From Omphalotus guepiniiformis (Eukaryota; Basidiomycota; Agaricomycetes; Agaricales; Omphalotaceae): a stretch of 64,000 nt of DNA. The notes beneath the pieces were generated by a model that had not been told where the DNA came from, did not search any database, and saw nothing but the letters and a program-made list of their open reading frames with translations. Made by a program: the position numbers and the translations under genes. The stretch covers positions 233,501 to 297,500 of the forward strand of contig JAQOOI010000020.1 in NCBI GenBank assembly GCA_028554645.1, given 5' to 3'. This document shows positions 23,242 through 35,329 of this stretch, one piece after another. Numbering within the stretch: position 1 is the stretch's first letter; every line of letters starts with the position of its first letter.

Positions 23242-26200
23242 ATGGAGGTTACAACTGCAACTCGCACGAATCGGCTTCGTGGAAACAACATACATGACAG
23301 CGGACGACGACCTCACTCACGAAACAAGCAGTGGGTCGCAGGAGGGGAGACTCGAAGTGGGACGAGCACGCCACATCTTGCTGATGGAGAGCGTTGGGAA
23401 CGCGGTGGGCATAGAGGCGGGGGTAGAGGTCGAGGTGGGATGCATTGGGAACCGCGGAAACCAGTGAAGAATCTACCTACGAGTGAAAACGTCGCCGTGG
23501 ATGAACAATTGACTGTGCCACCGGAGGATCCTGTGCTCGAAACGCAGGAAGAACGCGAGAAATTTTATCAGGACGTGCGTTTCTGGTTCTACTGCCTACT
23601 ATGAGCAACTCAAATGGGAATTTGTTTTTCTTTCACGGCAGCTCGTCAAAGCAAGAGAGGTGGAGAGGAAGAAGGCCATTCAGGAGGGTACAATGGATGA
23701 TCCGCTGGTTCCAAAGAGACTTGAAGATGCGATAACGATGGTTGGAACATGTCAGGATATGTGTCCGAGATTTGAGAGGTACCGGAGGGAAAGGGAGAAC
23801 AACTTGTTCGAGTGGGAGACGGTACGATTTACTTTCAGTCTAAAACTGGATCTTACACACATCTTTTCTCTTTCCTTAGATTCCTGGCACTAAGCGCGTA
23901 GATCACAAAAGAGCTGTGAAGATGTATGAACGAGCAGCAGGCGACAAGACGCTACCATCGGACTTACGACCACCACACGTATTAAAGGTATCTGCATTGG
24001 CCCATCGCTCAGTAGTTCGATTACTCAAGATGTATACAGAAAACACTTGACTATCTGTTTCATGACCTCGTTCCACGAGCAGGCTTCTCACCCACCTTCA
24101 ACTTTGTTCGCGATCGTTCGCGTGCAGTTCGGAATGATTTCACAATGCAACACGAGCAAGGAGAGTTGGCTATCGAATGCCATGACCGCTGTGCTCGCTT
24201 TCACATACTCGCATTACATTTTGAGCGTGGTCGCCGAGACTTCTCTTTTAACATGGAGGAGCAGCAACTTATGAATAGTGCGTGTCGGCCCACCTCTATC
24301 CTATTTATCTCTTACTGACACTCTGGGTCATTAGCCTTGCAAAGCTTGAAAGAGTTTTATGAAGATCAACGGGGTTCCTACGAGTCTCCAAGCGAACTCG
24401 AGATGCGTGTGTACCACCGACTTATACATATCCGAGATCAAAAGGAGCGTCATGAAGATGTTCCTGAGCATATCAGGGAGCACCCTGTGTTCAAGCTTAC
24501 CACGGAGTTCAGATTACACGTGCAGAAGAAAAGCGAGCCTATCAGAAAAAACTCCCCTCTTGTCGTTGACGGAGAGGCTATGCAAATCTTCGGTCGGCTG
24601 GCTGGAGTGTTAAGGGAGATGGGCAACGTGGTGATGATTTACCTGGTGGCTTGTATACTCGAGCATCTTTTTGGGAAAGATGCGATTGATAATATCGAGA
24701 GTATTCGAGGGGAGTTGACTATACCGAACGTTATTGACGGAGTATCGGTGAAGGACGTAGTTGACGATGAGGTGGAAGAGGCCGATACCGTACACGATGA
24801 GATGCTGGAAGGCGACGAAGAGGTTCCTGAGGTGATCGATGTCACTGAGGATCAAGTTCAAGTGCAACCTTCCGCACCTCAGTGGCCCAGTGGCAGTCCG
24901 TTCGGTGCGAAAGCCTCGACGTCTATCTTTGGAGTCTCAGAATCTTCATCCCCTCAACCCCCGCAACCCCAAACTCAAACTCGTTCTGCGTTTTCTAATT
25001 TGACCACGGCGTCAACTAACCCATTTGGCACTCAGAATGTTTTCGGCCCTTCCGCTTTTTCTGCGAGTCCGTCATCTGCACCTTTTGGTGGCGCGATCAA
25101 CGGTTTCTCTGCGTTTGCGCAAGCCGCACAAGCTACTTCAGCGTCTCTGAGTAACGGGCAGGCGTCATCGGCTAGCTCAAATCCTCTGTTCCCAGCATCA
25201 GCTTCATTACCCAGCAGCAGCAACACACCCAAACCAGAATTCTTAGGCGCCAAACCCAATGTTTTTGGAAATATCTCAACAGAAGCAAAGACAGATTCGA
25301 CACCATTCCCTTCATCTGTTCCTTCACCTGCATTTCCTTCTGCACCACTTCCTGGTTCGACTCCTTCGTCTTTTGGAGAAGCAACGAAAATTTTCGGTTC
25401 TCCTGTTAAGGCTAATGGACTGAAACCATCCCCACTGAATCCTCAGGCACCTTCCTTTTCACCTTTTTCAACGTCCGCACCTGCGCCGCCATCTACAGCT
25501 GCGGCACCAAAAATGTCGTTAGCGGATGCACCTCCGCTGTCTTCATCCTCAGCAGCAACACCCCCTGCTACAACTGCTGCACCAAACGTATTCAACGGTG
25601 GACTCTCGTCGTTTAATCCGACACAACTGAATTCTACGGCACAACCAAATACCACACCTACACCTTCATTCTTCAACACCACCTCTTCACGGGCTCCCCC
25701 TCCCCTCAAGCTTGATATCGCCACGCCAGTGCAACCCGATGCAAGTACGGCAACACCACCAGCGTCTTTCGTCCCTCTTCCTATGACACCTACGACGTCG
25801 TTTGAACCATCGCCTGCCCCAAGGCCGGAAACCATATCTCTCCCGTCGACACCAACATTACCTCCAACAGCTACTCATCCACGGCTCGATCTTCTTAAGG
25901 GAAGCTTGGTCACGTCTGGCTTGCCGACAAGCGGAAGCAGCGGTGACATTCTGAGCCCACTACAGTTAAATTCCCCTACGTTGTCACGACAAGGCAGCTT
26001 GAATTTTCTACATAATTTTGGACCGATAAGTACACCTAAAATTCCTTCGTCTTCTGCAAGGTCCTCGTTCTCGTTTGAAGCGTTACCGCATGTCCCGGCG
26101 AGCCCCAGCCCTCTTAACGGGGAATTCAAGAACAAAGGGAAAGGAAAAGGCAAGGCTACCGAAGATGATTTGATAGAACCGACAGAGGAGGAAATTGTGC

Positions 26201-28543
26201 AGGCCGAGGCATTTGAGAGATGCAGTACAGTTGTCAAGACAGCTTTCGCGCTTTGGCGCAATAAGCATGCCGAACATGCTGCTTATGCCGAGGCTGTTCG
26301 ACATGGAGAATCGTATAGGAATCGCATTCACAGTCAGCGGAAGAATCAAGCAACAAACGGTGTGGTTGCGTTGCCCAACGAGAAACGACGGCGGATGTCG
26401 TCTTCGGTGGGCTCGATGGTCTCTGACATGCCACATACCGAGATGGACGATATCGACATGCGGTCTCCATTAAAGAAGCGTGCAAGACGCCGGATATCCA
26501 AGGAATCGAAGGAGTATCATGTTCCAAGAACGGATGAAGAGTTGGCTAGACGTTTGAAAGAGGTGCAGATCAATTTGTTTGCTTTTCTGGACGGAACGGA
26601 AAAAGTTGAAATGATTTCTCTTTGTCTTTGCTTCATGCTTCTCTTCCCTCCAACTTCCTTTTCGACGCTAGAACCAAGAAGAACATCAACGTCGATGGGC
26701 GCCTGGGTCGTTTTTGCAGGTGCTTAGGAAGCATGTCAAGGGAAAAGCCGCAGCATTGCTGGCTGGTGAAAGCGCGAAGGCGCTTGCACAATGCTGGCGT
26801 GTCTGGCTCTCGATGAACCCAGAGGTTGATGGTACGGCGATTTGGCTGGAAAAGAAGTTCGCTGTACCAGAGGCTGGTGAATGGGTTTCACAGGCGGTGT
26901 TTTCGATACCGTTGGTTCCTAGAGCTCCTTCGGGGTACCCAGGCGTCATTGTATTTGAGTGCACACCTCTGGATGGAGTCAGCGACGAACTTGAACGGTT
27001 AGTTTGGGATTTCATTCTTCAAGTTGTTGGACTTAGGAAACTCTTTTTGTGACTATAGAAAATATCGCATTCTAGACGACTGCACTCGTCTTCGTGATAT
27101 CCTTCAATCGTTGCCTGCCAAACGCTATTTTGTCCCTTCGCTCTTGTTATTCCACTGGAGTGAGGGAGAAGGCTCGACAGTTTCGCAAGACTTGCTTGAT
27201 ATGGTTTGTGGGGAATTATCGTCCACCCAAATACCTATTGACCCTCCTGTAGATTTCTGCTTTCTTAGAAGAAGATCTGTTAGCCAGCATGCATACCTTC
27301 TCAATCACGGCATCTACGAAAGACCTAGATGCAAAATTTGGTCAAGCCTTGGAGTCACTCTCGATGGACATCGAAGGCAGATTAGTTCGAACGCTGTCCT
27401 TTCCTGGTGAGCATGAAGTCGCCGTCTACTTTTCGGCAGTACACTAACCGTTTTTGCTTCCTCGTTAGCTGTGTTCAAGCTCTTCGATGAGCTCTTCGAT
27501 TCGTTTATACAGGAGTGGATGGAAAATTGCTCTACGATCGGAGACTGTAAGTCCTGCCACGTCACAATGTGTAACGAGGATTAATGAATGGTTCGTATAG
27601 TAGGCTGGGGTTTATTCGGAAGGCTGCTTTCTTCCGTGATTGACCTTCTGAACGAAATAATAAAGCTTGCCTCTGGGTTGATTGACAAAGCCTGTGGGAC
27701 CCCTATGCCTGAATTCCCGGCTAGTGAGGTAGACGATGTTGAGTAAGTCGCCCATGTTCACGTCAAGTGATCGTAGTGTTCTGAATGCTTCTTGGTTCTG
27801 CTAGGTCGATATACGAGATTGCTATCCAGTGGCTTTCCGATTTGAACCTGCCTCAGCACACAAGTGCTATCACAGCCGACCTGCAAGCGCATCACGATAT
27901 GGGCAAAAGTCCGTGACACTATTTCGCGTTTCTCCATCGTTGCTGAAGCCTTTCTCTATATTTAGTATTCCCCGCACAAATCTTCATAGATAACTTGCGC
28001 GACCTGGTTCGGTACCTTGCCGAGATTTCACTAGGCAGTGGCACTCTTTCTTCATCGTCATCATCCAATATGGTATTCTATATCCCGGCTTCCGAGATTG
28101 AGAATGCTCTGCAAGCATTTGCGCAGGCGGTTCAGCCTCACCAGGCTTTGTTATCGCAGACCCTAAATCTGAGACTTCGACGATCTCCGAAGAGACGTAG
28201 TAGTCTGTCTACAGCCGATAGTCCAACGAGCAGGTTCGTGCTTCAACCTTTGTTTTTTATTTTCTTTTATTTGCTGAAACACGCACTACCCTTTAGTAAA
28301 CGTCTTCGTCTTTCTGCTTCTGCTTCTGCTTCTGCTTCAGTAGGCTCGTATCTCAGTCGAAGCCCGACTCCAAACCCGAACCCGAATTCGAATTCCAGCC
28401 CCTACATGAATGGACGACATAGTCCCTCGCCAAGCGAAAGCAGTTTCTCCGTCGTTGCGCCTTCACCCGAGGCGCCTGCAGTTACAGTCTCGATGCTTCG
28501 TGCGCTGACGAAGAATTTGAAAGAAAAATATGGAGGCCCATAA
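23242..28543 (+). CDS. SAC3/GANP-domain mRNA export protein with FG repeats
   Basis: SAC3 is the scaffold of TREX-2, which couples transcription to mRNA export at the nuclear pore. An Arg/Gly-rich N-terminus (GHRGGGRGRGG) precedes the SAC3 domain, with the signature GTCQDMCPRFERYRRE and conserved blocks KMYERAAGDKTLPSDLRP, HDLVPRAGFSPTFNFVRDR and ELAIECHDRCARFHI. Next is a long Ser/Pro/Ala region with about eight FG or FG-like motifs (SPFGAKAS, IFGVSE, NPFGTQNVFG, PFGGAI, VFGNIS, SFGEATKIFGSP), like nucleoporins and the FG part of human GANP. A C-terminal globular part (WLSMNPEVDGTAIWLEKKF; RYFVPSLLLFHWSEGEG) follows. The last exons include ALESLSMDIEGRLVRTL and end at KNLKEKYGGP. About ten introns are needed. 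The junction near 27200-27265 could not be resolved in frame. Confidence 0.85.
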
Positions 28544-28892
28544 AATCTGGGAGAGAGGAGCCTGTAATTTATTTAAATACTTTCTCTGTCTTGGAAATTG
28601 CTCTGAATGATTGTATTACTACTTTTTTCATTGATGATGCTTTGCTGTAAAAGATATTGAGGACTGAAAGCTGTGCGCAAATGAGGAAAATCTGAATTCA
28701 AAAGTTCTTGAGAGGAAAATACACTTCGACAGTTACAATGTAAACCCAGGCCTAAACACCTTAGAGAGAATCTTTTTTCTTCTAGATTCGGATAAATACT
28801 CTTCAAACCAAATATCCTACAGAAATTTGCCCCCCTCTTTATCTCACAGCAGTACATAGATTGTCATATCTCCAAATTCCAGCGTTCAACGT
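28544..28892. other. Short convergent 3' spacer
   Basis: 349 bp between the stop codons of the SAC3-type and FHA genes. It is AT-rich, probably overlapping 3' UTRs, with no gene or repeat seen. Confidence 0.6.
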
Positions 28893-31800
28893 TCAACTGA
28901 AAGCCAACGCCGTCCAAGTGGCTACAGCACCAATCGTCACGGCCGTAGCAGTTTGAGCCATGACACTCACAACCTTGCGAGCCCTCGTCCTCGCACGTTT
29001 CGTAGGCGGAACACGGACACCGTCGACGTTCGTCGTCGTCGTCGTCGTCGTCTCGGCGTTGGGGATTGAAGATGAAGAGCTGGCAACAGAGTGGGAAGGA
29101 GCCCCAGAGTTTTCACTCGCACTCGTATTGACGCGTTCAGCGCACAACTTCCTCCAGTGTTCCTCGCTCTCACTGCACCAATCATCCATACTCGTACCAC
29201 GCTCGCGATCCCGATCCTCAATGCATCCATCGTCAGTATCATCAACGCGTTTCCGCTTCAACGACGATGGCGGGGGGGAAGTAGCAGCCTAGTCCGCATG
29301 AGAATGACTCGTGACTGGATAGTGGAGAATACGTACCTGAGCTTGAGCAACTTCCTCTGCCTCCTTGCGAAGGGCAGAAATCATTTTCATATCATCCTCA
29401 GCTTGTCGTCGGGCCTCCTTGAGTGCCTCCATCTCTGTCACACTACTCTCGTGCAGCGTGCGCATCTCTAAAGACACGACGAACATTTCAGTCAGCAATG
29501 GACAACCTCAAAAGAAAAAAAACACGTACTAGCCACTAAACTCTGCAGAGATTCATCGCTCAACTCCCTTACCTGAGCCTCCTTCTCATCTTCCAAAAGG
29601 TCAATAGCACTCTGCATATCGTTGATGCGCAACTGCAGCCCATCAACATGACCCGTAAGATCACTTCTCACATTATCAACATCATCTCTTAACGCGTCAA
29701 CATCCTCACGCATGCCGTCGAAATCCCTCGACATGTAATCAAACTCCCTCCGCAAGAAATCGACATCGCCTTTAGCCCACTCGACGTCTTCTTTCATTTC
29801 ATCAAAGTCTTCTCTATTCCCTTCAACCTCATTCCTCACACTGTCGATATCACCCCTCACCATCTCGATATCCCCAGTCGTGGTCTCTACATCTCCCCTT
29901 ATACCATCCACGAGTACTTGCATATCCCCAATATCGGACTTGATATCGCCAAGCGAACTCAGCTTTTCGCTCATAGTATGCATGTTTGAATTGACGCAAG
30001 ACTTATACTTCTTGCGATGAATTTGAAGGGCCAAAATGTCTTTCTGCAAAGCAAAGCATAAGCACAACATCCAACTATCAATTTGGTTGACGAACCTTCA
30101 TCGTAACTATCTGATCTTCGATCTCCTTGTAGTCGACCTTGACTTCAGCCTCGACTTTAGCCTCACTCGCGACGAGCTGCTCATCATTTCCTCCAGTAGT
30201 ACTGGCCATCGAAGCATCAACGGACTTGTCGACAGTATCGACAGCAGACGACGAGCCGAATCGTACCTAAAACTGGTCAGCCTAGGAGCACAAAAATCCA
30301 CAAAAAAAACTCGCGTACGCCCATAGCCATAACTCTAGCACGCAATTCATTCAGCTTCTGTTGGGAAATCCGTGCAACCTGGAAAGCCGCGTTCAGCCGT
30401 GGAGAAACTCCAGAAGATGCAGCAATCTCTTTAGAGACAGCAGGGTCTGTGGGATTGGCGGTTATCGTGTCCACAGCGTCCGCGGCAACGTCCTTCGAAG
30501 CACTTTCCGCCATAGCGTCCTCGAGATCTGGATCGCCATGCACTTCATCAAAGACAGCTTCGTCAACAGCCCGAAGAGGATCCTCATCCAAAGAAGGGGC
30601 AACAATTCGAGCAACTTCAGTTGTAGTTAGCAGCACATCGTCACCAGCTTCAACATCACTTTCCATCTCTCCTTCAGCATCGTCATCACCATCATCATCC
30701 TCAACGTCCACGTTTTCGGCCTCGTTCTTTCCATTATCATCGTTATGTTGATCCAAATCGTCGACATCGACGACATCGATTCCATCAAGGTCAATGATAA
30801 AAGGAGGTTTCGCTTCTTTATCCTTGACGCTGGTTCTGTCAACACTTTCAGTGTTGGTGCCAGCAGAAGGAGCGTCATCTTCATGGCTTGTTCCAGGAGT
30901 CGTATGCGAGTTCGAGGGACCATTATTCGGTGGAAGACGATCAAGGTCTGAACTCAACGGCAGAGGACGGAACGGTGGCATATACAGGGATGACATCGCA
31001 CCACTGCGATTCCACAAAGACATTCCAGACGAAGAAGGTGACGTGATGAAAGGGGCAAGACGTATAGGACCTCCATCGATATCGTTGCCAACCTGTCTTC
31101 GCAGGAGCGGAGGAAGAGGTGGTAGAGAAGTCAGAGGAGGTAGCGTCTTGCGAGAACTTGATGAAGAGGGCGTCGAGGGCACTCCTGTTGCAGCTTTTTC
31201 AGCTACACGGGCAGAAGATGGAGGTGGGGAAGGGGTAGCTAGATCCATCGGCGAGGACGACCTGGACCCTCTACCGGTACGTGATCCAAAGATTATTGGT
31301 CTAACCGGAGATACACCAAATGTGCTGCCCGAGGGCGGTGAAGGTGGTGCACCAAAGATTATTGGTCTAACCGGAGATACACCAAATGTGTTGCCCGAGG
31401 GCGGCGAAGGTGGTGCAAACAAATAGCTTGAAGGAGAAGGGAAGGAAGAACTATAATTCTGTAGAGACGACGCAGATATGTTCGGATCAGAGTGCTGGTG
31501 TAGGCTACAGAAGATAGACCCCAGATTACATTCCTGCCTCATTGCACCCGAGGCTGATGTTACAATTTCCACAGAGTCAGAATCTTCATTGGACGAGGGA
31601 GATTGGGATGCATCCATGTCCTCTGATGATGAGGAAGATGATACGGAAGAGTCATCTGAGGATAAATCAATTCGGAGTCCGTACCGGCCCGAGCTCGACG
31701 TGGACCTGGTGAGGCTAGTGGGGGTTTTTGGGAGCTGGGCGGTGTTAACAGGAGAAGAAGAAGCAGCAGCGATGGAATGCGAAATGGGAGCAGGAGGTAT

Positions 31801-32440
31801 GTAGATGAGTTCAACTCTGGCTACGATTGGCCTGACTACCTCGTTGTTCTTGCCGACTGATTTGCCAAACGTGATGACATCACCATCATGCAGCATGACA
31901 GGCGTCTGTGTCACTATCATCGTCGAGGAAAGCTCTCTGGGCTTGCGAATGTGTGTACCATGATGAGAAGAGGTATCAGTGATGTAAAGCTATAGAGGAG
32001 GTAAAGTAGAATTAATGAATTATGCAGCGTGGGATAAACGTATCAACGCACCGAACCAGAATCAGAGAAGGTGAACTGAGCATGAGTCCTACTAACGACA
32101 GGGCACCTGAACAGTGCCCTCGAAGGATCACTCATATGCTTATTTCCTTCTTGACTTGGCGGCCTACGACCGACCAATACAGTATTCGTATTCGACTTTC
32201 GAAACATCATCTGATAACCTGGCTCATCACCACACTTCTCCACATGCAAAATGAAACCTACAACGAACAATGAAAGAAAGTAAGTACTAACATACTCGAC
32301 AAACTAAGCAGAACTGCCAGACCAGACATTGACCCCCCTGTGGAGGGTCTTGGGGCATGCTTGACGCCCAGACACTGGATCTCGTCTTCAAGCATCCTTA
32401 CTTGAGAGTTCGACGAAAGATACCGATTTGTGAGGACCAC
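28893..32440 (-). CDS. Tail-anchored FHA/coiled-coil protein, SLMAP/Far9-10-like
   Basis: FHA domains bind phosphothreonine. Here the FHA domain is N-terminal: VLVGRRP, VVSRTHAQF, DTSSHHGTHI and LHDGDVITFG, in the expected order. A long Ser/Pro and acidic low-complexity region follows, then a regular heptad coiled coil encoded at about 29530-29960, a basic patch (PPTKRARTRARK), and a hydrophobic C-terminus of ~20 residues ending ATWTALAFS, typical of a tail anchor. FHA plus coiled coil plus tail anchor is the layout of SLMAP and fungal Far9/Far10/PRO45, membrane subunits of STRIPAK. That assignment rests on architecture, not close sequence identity. The start is ambiguous: the open frame allows ATG at 32440, or MSGLAVLLSL at 32329, nearer the FHA fold. 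The low-complexity part contains a 66-bp in-frame tandem duplication, and a GTC-repeat run encodes poly-Thr near the C-terminus. Confidence 0.65.
31286..31417 (-). repeat. In-frame 66-bp tandem duplication in the FHA gene
   Basis: Two adjacent 66-bp copies (31286-31351 and 31352-31417) differ at only two visible positions. Each encodes 22 residues around PPSPPSG-TFGVSPVRPIIFG. Near identity marks a recent event. The unit keeps the frame and carries a possible SP phosphosite, so copy number may vary between strains. Confidence 0.9.
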
Positions 32441-32627
32441 TGAGCGATGTCTGTGCGATGGATGAAAGGATCGAGTGAAAGGTAGGAAGCGAGGTTGCGG
32501 GCCCGACTCCCCCTTTATCCCAAGACTCAGCCCTACTGTTGCCTATTAGGGATTCGGAGTTTCAATGGTCACACACATGAGTCATGCGACTGCACCGGCG
32601 CCACATAAAATAGGACTGCTCAAGCGC

Positions 32628-33018
32628 TCAAGTCTCCCAGAGCTTTGAAACGAAATCATCAATCACCCAAGTGGTTCTGAGTAACCAGGCTCCTGCATGT
32701 TTGCCGTCAACCATGGAAAGACCACTCTGCGCACCGCACCCGGACGACGTTGATATCTGATTCGAGCACAGTGCTATCGTCACCGAGCAACTGAAAGCAA
32801 CCTGCGAACACGCAGCTGTTACAGCGCTGCGAAAAAAAAATAATCCAGATCTTAGCCAGGAGTTCAATATACGACAAAAAAAACGTAACGCACTCAATAT
32901 CTTCAAACAAATCTCCAAAAATCGTGGATAACCATCTCATTGTCCAAGGGCAGATCAAGAGACCACATACAACCACAACGAGGACCTCCCGGAAGAGCGA
33001 TAGCTCATTCGCGAACAT
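32628..33018 (-). CDS. Small hypothetical protein with N-terminal hydrophobic segment
   Basis: A two-exon model starts at ATG 33018 (MFANELSLFREVL). It runs through a strongly hydrophobic stretch (VLVVVVCGLLICP), and joins across a gtgcgt...cgcag intron (about 32830-32892) to a second exon that stays open to TGA at 32628. The product is about 107 residues, Cys- and Ser-rich in the second half (AACSQVAFSCSV, SSGCGAQSG). The early hydrophobic segment could be a signal anchor or signal peptide. No family is recognised and no copy is seen elsewhere. Support is only an intact frame across a canonical intron, so this could be spurious. Confidence 0.35.
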
Positions 33019-34057
33019 AGCACGCTTTGGTTCCGACAGAAGTCACTGAGAACGACGTGAAACTGCTGGATTGTGGGTCAACCAACGCTTGCAAGCAATA
33101 GTGGAACAACTCACCAGTAACGTAACGTCCAACCAACAAACTCAGTTCCCGGGCCTTCAGCGGTCACTTGCATCGACCGAACATAACGAAGAATGCCTAG
33201 AATTTATTACAGGCTACCTGCTCCATTGAATAGAGCAACCGCGTATCGAAACGTTGAACAATGCGACTAGGTTCAAACATATCCGCATAGGCCTACTCAG
33301 CATTTTCATTTCAGTAGAACCTTGAAAACAGAAACAACCCACACACCGTTCAATCTCATTGTTTGACTGAAAAAGCACAGCGTTTTCGGTACCACTGGCA
33401 CCAGACTGTTGCGACTGTACTGGTAATGGTAGGAAATCAGGCTCGAGTGCGGACAGTACGCGTCGTTCGCGGTTCGGTACATCGAGAAAAATGCTCAACA
33501 ATAGTATTGCCTTATTTGGGCATCGCGGGGTTCTGATGTCACGTGTGCGTGTTCTTAGGCATTGCGCAACACCCTCCATCCTTTTTGAAGGTTTCTTCTC
33601 GTCTCTCGTCTTTCGAGTTTCGCTGACTTATATGTATGTGCCTTTCAAGGGTCACCGGACTAATCCCTTCGACCAACGCAGCCGTACTTCGATGTGATAC
33701 TAAAAGATGGACAGTGGAAATCTCAGGCCTTCCAACCCGGCCTGGTCAGGATAATCACGGAAAATTTTACCGCCAAGCTAAGGACGTACTTTGCCTCGAG
33801 GACTGAGAAGGGAATATCGATGGCAATCAATTGTCATTCACTGTGGTCTCAGGCGGGGCTCTCACGTAAAAACTATGATGGACCGAAATGCGATCGGATA
33901 TCGGACTGTGGGGGAAAAGTAGGTAAACCCGACGGTATGTATGCTTTGTCAGTTGCACCCCTGTATTCTATAAAACCCCTCGACAAGTCCTGATGTTTTC
34001 AATTCGCAGTTCAAGAATCTCAGACTTGCTCTTATCACTCGTGTTAGTCTTTTCAAG
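33019..34057. other. Intergenic upstream of the first SDR gene
   Basis: About 1 kb without a recognisable gene. Short open frames exist on both strands, but none carries a known motif or links by plausible introns. The right end is the likely promoter of the SDR gene at 34058. Confidence 0.5.
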
Positions 34058-35329
34058 ATGTCTAAACCTTTAGTATTGGTACGTGCAGCTGTTTTCGGTT
34101 TCCTTTTGGCGCGTTCAAATATCAATATCTGACTTTGTATTCTTATTCTTGAAGGTTACCGGTGGAACTGGATTCATCGGATCGCATGTCGTTTCTCAAT
34201 TACTCGAAAATGGGTACCGTGTTCGCGGAGCCGCACGTACAGCTTCAAAGCTTCGAGGGATTTTCCCAGAGACTACTCCGGAACAACTGGAAATTGTTGA
34301 AGTTCCTACTCTCACATCGGATTACACGGATGCTTTGAAAGGTGTTGGAGCTGTTATTCACGTCGCGAGTCCTTTATTCAGTAAAGGTGCTCCCGCGGAG
34401 GAGATTTTCCATGTGAGTTCATTGATAGATTATTTCGTTCGACTTTTTTTGTTGATGGGTAGGGTCTGTGATGAAGGGTGCATATGATGGAACGATCCAC
34501 ATTGTTGAACAGGCGATTGCTTCTGGAGTGAAGAAAATCGTGATCACTGGTACCTATGCCAGCTTGTTCGACAGTGAGTATACTATGCACGTTTTGTCAT
34601 TATCAACACTGACGACGGTCTCTCACTTTAGATTTCGAAGCTGCATTCACTGACAGAGTGTATACCGAAAAAGATTTCTGTTCTGTAACACTAGATACTT
34701 TCTCACTAAAACAGGAAACACATTACATCTATCAACAAGCTAAGACTTTGGCTGATAAACGGGTATGGGAGTTTGCGCGCGAACATCCAGATGTGGATTT
34801 CACAGTCAGTGAGTAACTCAGGCTCTTGAAAGTTGTTTTCGTGGACTGACGATGTGTTACAGTTCTCCCTCCAGGAGTGTACGGCCCACTTGTCCCGAAC
34901 TACCCTATCAACGAATCAACTGCTAGCATGGGCACCAACGCCGTAATATACAAACTTCTCACCGCCGGCCCCGACGCCTACCCTCCTAGCCCCATAGGTC
35001 ATATAGCAGATGTCCGAGACATTGCTCGTGCACATATAGCTGCACTCACCGCCCCACCTGTCCCTGGACGTAATAAGCGGTTCATCATAACGTGGGGAAC
35101 GTACACGATGAAGAAGATCGCGCAGCTTGTGAGAGAGAAGAGACCTGAGATGGCGGAGAAGTTACCTAGGGAAGATGTTGAGTGTCCGCGGGCTAGTAGT
35201 GCGCCGTTGGATACGGAGTTTGCGAGGGAGGTGTTGGGGTTGAGGGAGTATATCCCGTGGGATGAGACGGTGATTGAGGCTGTTGATGTTGTTAAGGAGT
35301 GGGAGAAGAAGAATGGGTTGAGGAAGTAG
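34058..35329 (+). CDS. Extended SDR, NAD(P)-dependent epimerase/ketoreductase type, copy 1
   Basis: The Rossmann signature TGGTGFIGSH follows MSKPLVLV directly once a 5' intron is removed. The catalytic region is clear: ITGTYASLF supplies the Ser/Thr segment and YQQAK supplies the YxxxK pair. Downstream blocks LPPGVYGPLVPNYP and GHIADVRDIARAH match the dihydroflavonol-4-reductase/GRE2-like extended SDRs, which reduce aldehydes or ketones with NADPH. About five exons are needed. One acceptor is set by comparison with the 61-kb paralogue: AAG before GGTGCATATGATGG, giving IFH-GAYDGT against IFE-SAYGGT. The protein has about 340 residues, normal for the group, and ends KKNGLRK. The substrate is unknown. 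Confidence 0.85.

Noticed and set aside
22979..23467. Separate 162-codon gene upstream of SAC3
   Set aside because: It overlaps the SAC3 first exon in a different frame, has no recognisable domain, and the SAC3 frame (RGG-rich) joins properly to downstream exons.
30277..31920. Plus-strand frames such as 30794-31426 (210 codons) opposite the FHA gene
   Set aside because: They are shadows of the Ser/Pro-rich low-complexity sense frame and contain no domain.
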